Notes under the pieces: generated by a model
Told to the model about the DNA's origin: nothing
What the model saw: only the letters and a program-made list of their open reading frames with translations
The model's database searches: none
In this document: piece after piece, positions 16,393-23,088 of the stretch
Layout of the letters: every line of letters begins with the position of its first letter
Numbering within the stretch: the stretch's first letter is position 1
Translations under genes and position numbers: made by a program
DNA from: CAINEC01 sp046073825
GTDB lineage: Bacteria; Bacteroidota; Bacteroidia; AKYH767-A; OLB10
NCBI GenBank assembly: GCA_046073825.1
Contig: JBJTMY010000206.1
Span: 1-23,088, forward strand
Length of the DNA: 23,088 bases
Direction: 5' to 3'

Positions 16393-18171
16393 TTAAATCA
16401 TGTTTTTAATTAAGTCCGCGTATTGATGAACAGCAACAATTTTTCCATCCTTTAATTCATAAATACGATCGCAATTTTTTAAGGTAGTAATGCGATGCGC
16501 TATAATAATAATCGTTTTTTGTGTATTCGATAATTGATCAATGGCGTCGCTTACTTCTTTTTCTGTCTGGTTGTCTAATGCAGAGGTAGCTTCATCAAAA
16601 ATTAAAATTTCTGCATTTCTATATAACGATCTTGCAATACTCAAGCGTTGTTTTTGCCCACCTGATAAAGAAGAACCTCTTTCTCCAATTCGTGTATTTA
16701 ATCCTTCAGGAAGGCTTTTAATAAACCCAGCAAGCGATGATTGTTCAATCGCATTGTTTAATCTAGCTTCGTCAGGATGTGCATCGTTAAAAGTAATATT
16801 ATCAATAATGGATGCATCCATCAAAAAAATATCTTGTTTTACATATCCAATTAATTTGCGCCAACTCTTTAAATGGGAATTAGATAATAGGGTATTATCT
16901 ATTTTAATTTCTCCGGTAGAGATGTTATGAAATTTAAGTAAAAGATTTATTAGAGTTGTTTTACCAGATCCTGAAGATCCAATGATTCCTATTTTTTCTC
17001 CTTTTTTAATAGATAAACTAATTCCGTCGACGGTGTTTTTTTTCTGGTTCGGGAAGGCGAAAGTTATTTGATTTAACGTAATTGATTTTTCAAATTTAAT
17101 TTCTTCTGATTGCTCTTCGGTTGTCGGTTCATGCTGATAGAGATTTAAATTTTCTAAGGCACCTAAGTTCTTTTGAATGTAAACAAGTGAACTAATAATG
17201 CGATTAAGAGAAGGCATCAAACGGTACGCTGCTGCAGCAAATAAACTAACCATCACAATTGCTGAGGCAGTATTGTCCGTTAAAAAAATCGCGTAGATAA
17301 AAATAAGAATCACTCCGCTAAGCGCCACCATTTCATTTGCACGCATTGGAATTAAATTGTGCAAATAGGATTTCATATTTAATGCGTGATAGCTTTTTTG
17401 AAGTCGTAGAAATTTTGCTTTGTAATATTCTTCTTTATCTGCTAATTTAATATCAATGTAACCAACTACCGTTTGATTTAATGTGCCCATTGATTGTGGG
17501 AAAATTTTGTTCATCTCTAAACCGATATGTGTTGATTTGTTTTTTAACATTCGGTAAATTAGCCAAGTAGCAGGACCTATAATAATCGAAATAAATACAA
17601 ATAATTTGAAATCGTAGATGGCGATTCCTCCAACAATTAATAATACGATGATGGTTTCTGATAATAGCATAATTAATGGAAGCACCACCCAAGTTATATA
17701 GGATATTGGATTGTTTATCACATGATGAATGATATTACTACTCTTTAAAGAGGAGAATTCATAATAGTTCAATCCGAAATATTTTTCAAATTGTCTTTTT
17801 GTAATTTCATAGGCTACTTCTGTGCTGAATTTAGTCTGTAAGTAATTTACAAATAATCCGAAGAATGTTTTGAAAAGAAAAAACAGAAATACAGCGATGA
17901 TAACAAACAGTAAAAAGTTTTTTTCAGTGTTAAAATGACCTGCATGATAAATCTGATTTAAAAATGCATTTTTAAAAATGAGGCTTGGTTCTGTAGCCAG
18001 CTTTACTAGAGGAAGAATAGAAGCAAGTCCAAATACATCAAATACCGCCGAAATAAATATTAGAAATGAAAGTCCAAACATCTTCTTTTTTTGAGACGAT
18101 GTTAAATGAACTTTCAAACTTTTTATTGCTTTCGACAGCGCATTGCTTCTGTCAACTTCTTGTGCCTCCAT
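16393..18171 (-). CDS. ABC exporter/flippase with fused membrane and ATPase domains
   Basis: This 592-residue half-transporter has an N-terminal six-helix ABC exporter domain (about residues 25-330) and a C-terminal ATPase. Walker A is GSSGSGKTT with Lys404, the signature is LSGGQ at 502-506 and Walker B is ILIFDEATSALD, followed by the switch His in IIIAHR. The layout resembles MsbA and the PglK lipid-linked oligosaccharide flippase. In this operon it probably moves the lipid-linked glycan across the inner membrane, taking the place of a Wzx flippase, which I do not see. It could also export another lipid. It lies 17 bases after the kinase gene. Confidence 0.9.
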   Translation of the reverse strand: MEAQEVDRSNALSKAIKSLKVHLTSSQKKKMFGLSFLIFISAVFDVFGLASILPLVKLATEPSLIFKNAFLNQIYHAGHFNTEKNFLLFVIIAVFLFFLFKTFFGLFVNYLQTKFSTEVAYEITKRQFEKYFGLNYYEFSSLKSSNIIHHVINNPISYITWVVLPLIMLLSETIIVLLIVGGIAIYDFKLFVFISIIIGPATWLIYRMLKNKSTHIGLEMNKIFPQSMGTLNQTVVGYIDIKLADKEEYYKAKFLRLQKSYHALNMKSYLHNLIPMRANEMVALSGVILIFIYAIFLTDNTASAIVMVSLFAAAAYRLMPSLNRIISSLVYIQKNLGALENLNLYQHEPTTEEQSEEIKFEKSITLNQITFAFPNQKKNTVDGISLSIKKGEKIGIIGSSGSGKTTLINLLLKFHNISTGEIKIDNTLLSNSHLKSWRKLIGYVKQDIFLMDASIIDNITFNDAHPDEARLNNAIEQSSLAGFIKSLPEGLNTRIGERGSSLSGGQKQRLSIARSLYRNAEILIFDEATSALDNQTEKEVSDAIDQLSNTQKTIIIIAHRITTLKNCDRIYELKDGKIVAVHQYADLIKNMI

Positions 18172-18188
18172 TTAATTTAAATTTGATT

Positions 18189-20492
18189 TTAGGAGTAGTA
18201 ACCCGCGCCGTAACCAGATGGAATATTTTTACTGCTTACTCCGTTCAATACAATCGACATGTGTTTAATTTCATTCTTCTCTACTAACTGATGTGCAATG
18301 TCCACAAAGTCGCGCTTAGAAACTCCTGCTTTCATAACGAAGATATTTACATCCGACTGTTTCATTAATACTAATGCATCCGATAATAAACCTACTGGCG
18401 GTGTATCGATGATAACATAATCATAAGCTTCTTTTAATTCACTTAATAGTTTTTCGAGGTTTTCATCTAAAATTAATTCAGAGGCGTTAGGAGTTCGTGG
18501 TCCAGATAAAATAATTTTTAAATCTTCAATTCCACTATCCTTTGTAATTTGATGGAGTGTTGCTTTACCTACAATATAGGAGGTTACTCCAACATCATTT
18601 TGTAGGTTGAAAGCATTTGCTTGTTTTGGCTTATGTAAATCTAGGTCGAGCAACACCACTTTCTTTTTTGCTCGCGTTAATATGGTGGCAATATTAACAG
18701 CAGTAAACGTTTTTCCTTCACCGGGCATGGTAGAAGTAACCAATATTACTTTATGTTTCGATTTGCTTGCGAAATAGGAAAGATTTGTTCGAATAACCCG
18801 GAAGGCTTCTGCAATTTGACTCTGAGGATATTTATCCACCATTAAGTATTCGTCTTCTGCTTCTTTACTCTTCCCTACTACTCCAATAATAGGAAGTTCC
18901 GTTACTTCTTTAATGTCTTCTTTTGAGAAAACATAATTATAATAAATGCCTTTGAAGAATATTAATAATAGGGCTAGCGCTAATCCACCACCAATACCTG
19001 CCGCTAAGGTCATTACAGGTAAAGGATGTAATAAACCATTACCATAAGCGGATTCTAAAATAATTTTATCAGCAACAATGCTTGCTTTCGCAATAATTGT
19101 TTGTGCTCTAGTCTCCAATAAGAATTTATATATTTCAGAATATATTTCAACATTTCTATTAATATTAACAATGCCTCGTTGAGTTGTTGGCATTTGACGC
19201 AACGCGCTATTATACGAGCCTATTTGGGTGCTGATACTATTTATTTTGTTTACTAAGTTCTTACGAATGTTAAGTACAATTCCAGAAATTTTCTGTTTGG
19301 TTCTGGAAATCATTTGATCATTTTCAACTACCGATTTCGAGCTTTCTGTATTACTGAATAATAAATTTGCTCTCTTTTGTTGTAAAGCATATAATTCATC
19401 AAAGGCACTTTGTAATCCTGGGTCATTCGCTTCTGCTAATACAGATGGAGAAATTGCCATGCTTTCAGCATTCGAATTAGTTAAATAGTCATACATCATA
19501 TCCACCGATTTAAGCTGTATATTCATACGAGCTTTTTCAGAATCAAAATCAACTACTCGTTGAAACAACATGCCTGATTCTTCACCAAGATTTAAAGTGG
19601 TTCGGCTTTTTTGAAACGATTCAAGATTTCCTTCTACATTATTTAATTGATTTTCTACATCTGAAAGCTGAGCATCGATAAATCGAATGGTGTTTTCATT
19701 TACTGTTTTTTGAACCTCAATTGAGTTTTCTATATAATTATTAATTAATGTATTTAAAAAGTCAATGGCTTTGTCTTCTACTTCATCTTCTAAAGCTATT
19801 TTAATTACGGTAGCTGTTTGATCTTTTTCGATTGTTAATGCATTCTGATATTTTTTTATTAAATCATCATGATTTTTAAATTTAAAGATGTAAGGGATCT
19901 CACTGATTTTCGAATTTCTAGTAATAATAGTTGAATCGGAGTTAACGATAAAAGAGAATTTATCACTAACAATGGGAGTTCCGAATTTTGCTTTGCGTCT
20001 AAATTTGTAATCGTCAGTTTTAATTTCAACTACAAATGTTTCCTTGTTGATGATTTTAATTTCAAATGGAGCATAGTATAGACTTTTATCTGTTAGTTTT
20101 CCAACAACATTAAAGGGAGTGCCTTTATACACTTCACCAGTTTTAATTCGCCCCTCAATGTAATACCCTATATCTAGATTAAGTTTTTTAATGGTCTCAT
20201 CTATCAACTTCGTCGATTTAATAATTTTTACCTCATTCGCTATTTCTTCTTTTCGAGGGGCAGAAGGTAATGATTCACTTAAAGCATCTTTAAATGGATC
20301 TTTTTGTGGTTTGATTAAAAGTTCTGCGGTAGCCCCGTAAAATTTTGTGGCATTATACAAATATGCACCTCCAATGATAGTTCCTAAGGCAATGAACAAC
20401 ACAAACCATAACCAGTTTTTGGTGATGGTAGATAGGCCTTTTTTAATGTCTTTTGAATCAATAAGATTATTGGATCCCAATTTCTTTTCCAT
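18189..20492 (-). CDS. Wzc-type polysaccharide co-polymerase with tyrosine autokinase domain
   Basis: This 767-residue inner-membrane protein combines a Wzz chain-length domain and a BY-kinase. One membrane helix lies at about 27-47 and a second at about 494-516. The periplasmic part between them contains a long coiled-coil (about 270-420) and a Pro/Gly-rich stretch near the second helix. The cytoplasmic kinase has Walker A PGEGKT (Lys594), Walker A' VVLLDLDLHKP and Walker B YVIIDTPPVG. The C-terminal tail GYGAGYYS has only three tyrosines. Such proteins control polymer length with the outer-membrane Wza channel. No Wza or Wzb-like phosphatase is in the window. It is the first gene of the 13-gene operon, with a candidate promoter about 140 bases upstream. 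Confidence 0.95.
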   Translation of the reverse strand: MEKKLGSNNLIDSKDIKKGLSTITKNWLWFVLFIALGTIIGGAYLYNATKFYGATAELLIKPQKDPFKDALSESLPSAPRKEEIANEVKIIKSTKLIDETIKKLNLDIGYYIEGRIKTGEVYKGTPFNVVGKLTDKSLYYAPFEIKIINKETFVVEIKTDDYKFRRKAKFGTPIVSDKFSFIVNSDSTIITRNSKISEIPYIFKFKNHDDLIKKYQNALTIEKDQTATVIKIALEDEVEDKAIDFLNTLINNYIENSIEVQKTVNENTIRFIDAQLSDVENQLNNVEGNLESFQKSRTTLNLGEESGMLFQRVVDFDSEKARMNIQLKSVDMMYDYLTNSNAESMAISPSVLAEANDPGLQSAFDELYALQQKRANLLFSNTESSKSVVENDQMISRTKQKISGIVLNIRKNLVNKINSISTQIGSYNSALRQMPTTQRGIVNINRNVEIYSEIYKFLLETRAQTIIAKASIVADKIILESAYGNGLLHPLPVMTLAAGIGGGLALALLLIFFKGIYYNYVFSKEDIKEVTELPIIGVVGKSKEAEDEYLMVDKYPQSQIAEAFRVIRTNLSYFASKSKHKVILVTSTMPGEGKTFTAVNIATILTRAKKKVVLLDLDLHKPKQANAFNLQNDVGVTSYIVGKATLHQITKDSGIEDLKIILSGPRTPNASELILDENLEKLLSELKEAYDYVIIDTPPVGLLSDALVLMKQSDVNIFVMKAGVSKRDFVDIAHQLVEKNEIKHMSIVLNGVSSKNIPSGYGAGYYS

Positions 20493-20505
20493 ACTTGTAC
20501 TTATG

Positions 20506-20519
20506 TATTGTAAACAATA
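20506..20519. promoter_or_regulatory. Dyad just upstream of the polysaccharide operon start
   Basis: TATTGT and ACAATA form a perfect 6-base inverted repeat with a 2-base centre, 13 bases upstream of the kinase start codon. In the mRNA it lies next to the translation start, so it could be a repressor site or a small hairpin affecting initiation. No family match can be claimed. Confidence 0.35.
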
Positions 20520-20629
20520 GGTTGCGTTCTACGCTGACCTTTCATTTTGGTTTAGTTTATTTAAAAAAATATTTCGTCAAATAAGATTGGCTTTATTTCA
20601 CCGTATTCAACATTGAAAATTTCCTCCTA

Positions 20630-20637
20630 CAAAGGTA
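20630..20637 (-). promoter_or_regulatory. Candidate -7 element for the polysaccharide operon
   Basis: Read on the minus strand this is TACCTTTG, an exact match to the Bacteroidota TAnnTTTG element and the only one in the spacer. A TTG at the standard -33 distance is missing. A TTGACA lies further upstream, at 20666-20671 on the minus strand, too far for the usual spacing. The resulting leader would be about 130 bases. Confidence 0.35.
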
Positions 20638-20776
20638 TCCGTGCGTATTCGTTTGTTAGGATAAGTGTCAAATTGTTTTCAGCAATTGGTTGTGAATTAT
20701 ATTTCAGGCTATTAATTTAAACTGCCCACATTAAAAGTATTTTCGCTTATTAATTTTTAGCAAAGAGAATTGTCAC

Positions 20777-21889
20777 ATGAAAAAAGCTTTAATAACGGGT
20801 GTTACAGGCCAAGACGGAGCCTATTTGGCAGAACTTCTTCTCTCAAAAGGATATGAAGTTCATGGTATTAAACGTAGAAGTTCATTGTTTAATACGCAAA
20901 GAGTCGATCATTTGTATGAAGATCCACATGAGAAAGGGGTTCATTTTAAGCTGCATTATGGGGATTTAACCGACTCTGTGAATATTATTCGCATTATTAG
21001 CGAAGTGATGCCCGATGAAATTTACAATCTTGGTGCGATGTCGCATGTACATGTGAGTTTCAACTCTCCAGAGTACACTGCTAATGCTGATGCTTTGGGG
21101 GCTTTACGAATTTTAGAAGCGGTACGTATGCTAAACCTAACCGATAAATGTAAAATTTACCAAGCATCAACCTCAGAACTTTATGGGTTGGTACAAGAAA
21201 TTCCACAGCGGGAAACCACTCCTTTTTATCCACGCTCACCTTATGCGGTGGCAAAACTATATGCATATTGGATCTTTGTAAATTATAGAGAATCTTATAA
21301 TATGTTTGCTGTTAATGGAATTTTATTTAATCACGAATCTCCTTTGCGTGGTGAAACATTTGTGACTAGAAAAATTACACGCGCAGTTGCTCGTATTGCA
21401 TTAGGGTTGCAGGATAAAGTTTATATGGGAAATATCGATGCGAAACGTGATTGGGGGCATGCAAAAGATTATGTAGAAGCAATGTATTTAATGCTCCAAC
21501 AAGAAAAGCCGGAGGATTATGTAATTGCAACAGGTGTAACAACCACTGTACGCGAATTTATTAATATGTCGTTCGCAGAAGTGGGAATAAAAATTAAATG
21601 GGAGGGCAGTGAAGAAAATGAAGTTGGAAAAGTAGTGGAGTGCACCAATCCCGAGTATCAAGTTCCAATAGGGCAAATTGTTGTGGCAATTGATAAGCGC
21701 TATTATCGTCCTGCAGAGGTTGATATTTTGATAGGTGATCCTGCTAAAGCGAAAAAGCAGTTGAACTGGCAACCAAAATACGACCTTCCAGCCATTGTAA
21801 AAGAAATGGTAGCTGCTGATTTGGTTATCTTTAAAAAAGACAAGTTTTTGCGTGATGGGGGACATGATGTATTAAACTATAATGAGTAA
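20777..21889 (+). CDS. gmd: GDP-mannose 4,6-dehydratase
   Basis: This 370-residue extended SDR enzyme converts GDP-D-mannose to GDP-4-keto-6-deoxy-D-mannose, the first step to GDP-L-fucose. The NADP-binding loop GVTGQDGAYL lies at residues 8-17. The catalytic residues are Tyr156 and Lys160 (YAVAK), with the Ser/Thr-Glu pair in ASTSELYG. FNHESPLRGETFVTRKITRA and GNIDAKRDWGHAKDYVEAM are diagnostic of Gmd, and the length is normal. The insertion near 255-290 resembles that of other Gmd proteins. It is the first gene of a two-gene operon divergent from the polysaccharide genes, and its end overlaps the next gene by 8 bases. Confidence 0.97.
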   Translation: MKKALITGVTGQDGAYLAELLLSKGYEVHGIKRRSSLFNTQRVDHLYEDPHEKGVHFKLHYGDLTDSVNIIRIISEVMPDEIYNLGAMSHVHVSFNSPEYTANADALGALRILEAVRMLNLTDKCKIYQASTSELYGLVQEIPQRETTPFYPRSPYAVAKLYAYWIFVNYRESYNMFAVNGILFNHESPLRGETFVTRKITRAVARIALGLQDKVYMGNIDAKRDWGHAKDYVEAMYLMLQQEKPEDYVIATGVTTTVREFINMSFAEVGIKIKWEGSEENEVGKVVECTNPEYQVPIGQIVVAIDKRYYRPAEVDILIGDPAKAKKQLNWQPKYDLPAIVKEMVAADLVIFKKDKFLRDGGHDVLNYNE

Positions 21890-22829
21890 TAGGATGCAAA
21901 AAGATGCAAGAGTTTTTGTGGCGGGACACCGTGGAATGGTGGGTTCTGCCATCGTTCGTAATTTGGGTGCTAGAGGTTTTTCAAACATAATTACCCGAAC
22001 ATCCTCTGAACTTGATCTAAGAAATCAACAGGCCGTTAACGATTTTTTTGCCAGCGAAAAGCCTGAATTTGTGTTTTTAGCGGCCGCCAAAGTGGGGGGA
22101 ATTGTAGCTAACAATATTTACCGGGGGCAATTTATTTATGAGAATTTAATGATTCAAAGTAATGTAATGCATGCCGCTTATATGAATGGAGTAAGGAAGT
22201 TACTGTTTTTGGGTTCTTCTTGTATTTACCCGAAAATGTGTGACCAACCTATTAAAGAAGCTTACTTATTGAATGGTTGTTTAGAGGCGACCAACGAGCC
22301 TTATGCAATTGCAAAAATAGCTGGGTTGAAGATGGCAGAATCCTATAAGAGGCAGTATGGTGTCAACTTCATCAGTGCAATGCCTACAAACTTATACGGT
22401 CCAAATGATAATTACGATTTGAAAAATTCTCATGTATTACCGGCCTTGATTCGCAAATTTTATGAAGCCAAATTAAGTCAAGAACCAGTGGTAGAAATAT
22501 GGGGTACGGGTACGCCCATGCGAGAGTTTTTGCATGTTGATGACCTTGCCGAAGCATGTTATTTTTTGATGGAGAATTATGACGGGGAAGGACATGTTAA
22601 TATAGGAACAGGGGTGGATGTTACCATTCGGGAGTTGGCTGAAAAAATAAAAGAGGTTATTGGTTATGAAGGTCAGTTAGTATTTAATACTGACAAGCCA
22701 GATGGCACTCCTCGTAAACTTTTGGATGTAAGTTTTGTCAATAATTTGGGTTGGAAGCACACGATCGATTTAGATAAAGGTATTCGAATGGTAGTGGATG
22801 ATTTGGCAAAAAAGGGATTTTCTTTCTAA
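21882..22829 (+). CDS. fcl: GDP-L-fucose synthase
   Basis: This 315-residue bifunctional epimerase-reductase finishes GDP-L-fucose from the product of Gmd. The NADP-binding loop GHRGMVGSAIV lies near residue 15. The catalytic Tyr141 and Lys145 lie in YAIAK, and a Cys in SSCIYP matches the family active site. MPTNLYGPNDNYD and GTPMREFLHVDDLAEA are typical. The ATG at 21882 lies within the last codons of gmd, so the two are translationally coupled. An in-frame ATG at 21894 is an alternative start. Fucose from this pathway is likely used by glycosyltransferases of the neighbouring operon. Confidence 0.97.
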   Translation: MSNRMQKDARVFVAGHRGMVGSAIVRNLGARGFSNIITRTSSELDLRNQQAVNDFFASEKPEFVFLAAAKVGGIVANNIYRGQFIYENLMIQSNVMHAAYMNGVRKLLFLGSSCIYPKMCDQPIKEAYLLNGCLEATNEPYAIAKIAGLKMAESYKRQYGVNFISAMPTNLYGPNDNYDLKNSHVLPALIRKFYEAKLSQEPVVEIWGTGTPMREFLHVDDLAEACYFLMENYDGEGHVNIGTGVDVTIRELAEKIKEVIGYEGQLVFNTDKPDGTPRKLLDVSFVNNLGWKHTIDLDKGIRMVVDDLAKKGFSF

Positions 22830-22887
22830 ATAGCTTTTTTTGAAGGGGCTCCTCAACCAGATTAATTGGCGATGGAGTTTTTGTTTG

Positions 22888-22930
22888 ATTGATTGTGAGA
22901 ATCTTCATCAAATAGCGGTGAACAATCAAT
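22888..22930 (+). terminator. Weak inverted repeat downstream of the fucose operon
   Basis: ATTGATTGT (22888-22896) and ACAATCAAT (22922-22930) are perfect 9-base arms around a 25-base spacer, and a short T-run follows (22934-22939). It may terminate the gmd-fcl transcript, but the stem is AT-rich and the loop is long. The rest of 22830-23088 shows no gene; it is probably the upstream region of a gene beyond the window. Confidence 0.25.
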
Positions 22931-23088
22931 TCATTTTTTACTTACACATGTTTAACAAACGAAAAAGGAGGGAGGTGAAAAAGGTGTTTTTTTCTTTATA
23001 AAGTTTCAAAAACAAAATTGTAAACGGTAACTAATTGTTTTAAAAGTAGTTAACAAGTTCTAAATTCAATCAAATAAACGTTTGTAAA

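Larger units (their letters stand above)
20493..20776. other. Divergent intergenic region of 284 bases
   Basis: This spacer must hold the promoters for the polysaccharide operon (-) and the GDP-fucose operon (+). It contains an exact -7 match for the minus strand and a 14-base dyad near the kinase gene. For the plus strand only weak -7-like elements are visible (TATATTTC at 20698-20705 and TATTTTCG at 20738-20745). No small gene or structured RNA is convincing. Confidence 0.5.

Noticed and set aside
16541..16930. A 129-codon + strand frame
   Set aside because: It lies antisense to the ATPase domain of the ABC transporter. Conserved motifs on the other strand explain it.
21488..21865. A 125-codon - strand frame
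   Set aside because: It is fully antisense to gmd, whose diagnostic motifs are intact.
23027..23054. An imperfect inverted repeat (GGTAACTA with TAGTTAAC)
   Set aside because: One mismatch, AT-rich, no adjacent gene visible and no T-run. It is too weak to call a site.
23058..23088. AAACGTTT palindrome and a TAAACGTTTG element at the right edge
   Set aside because: The spacing does not match the TAnnTTTG -7 element and the downstream gene is outside the window.

Overview
The window looks like chromosome of an AT-rich member of the Bacteroidota. The support is a cargo protein with a C-terminal tail like type IX secretion (T9SS) sorting domains, a LytTR response regulator, WcaF- and DUF5777-type proteins, and -7-like elements matching TAnnTTTG. 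The genus cannot be fixed from the sequence. I see no rRNA, tRNA, CRISPR array, insertion sequence or phage gene.

Region 1 (1-761) is the 3' part of a LytTR-type response regulator whose start lies left of the window. A 188-base gap follows, holding a long imperfect hairpin (853-914) just after a candidate -7 element.

Region 2 (950-4154, + strand) is a tight five-gene envelope set: a small lipoprotein with a c-type heme motif, a membrane-anchored OB-fold protein, a Reeler-like T9SS cargo with a second CxxCH motif, a YceI-family lipid-binding protein and a DUF5777-like beta-barrel. Signal peptides and two heme motifs suggest a periplasm-to-surface redox or lipid/quinone-handling module. That function is inference. 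A strong hairpin terminator (4171-4206) separates this set from the next operon, which converges on it.

Region 3 (20492 down to 4226, - strand) is one run of 13 closely packed genes for a surface polysaccharide. In transcription order they are: a Wzc-type chain-length tyrosine kinase, an ABC exporter/flippase with fused ATPase, a UDP-GlcNAc 2-epimerase, a FemAB/GNAT-like protein, a polysaccharide deacetylase fused to a family-2 glycosyltransferase, a GT4-like protein, a sugar-nucleotide epimerase, a GT4, a Wzy/WaaL-type polymerase or ligase, two more GT4 enzymes, a WcaF-type O-acetyltransferase and a final GT2. Many neighbours overlap by 1-4 bases or are 0-17 bases apart. The outer-membrane Wza channel, a Wzx flippase and the initiating sugar-phosphate transferase are not in the window.

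Region 4 (20777-22829, + strand) is divergent from the polysaccharide operon and encodes Gmd and Fcl, the two enzymes that turn GDP-mannose into GDP-L-fucose. The glycan is therefore likely to contain fucose, a ManNAc-derived sugar, acetyl groups and deacetylated amino sugars, but its structure cannot be read from the genes. The 284-base divergent spacer carries a candidate -7 box and a 14-base dyad just before the kinase gene. The last 259 bases hold no convincing gene.
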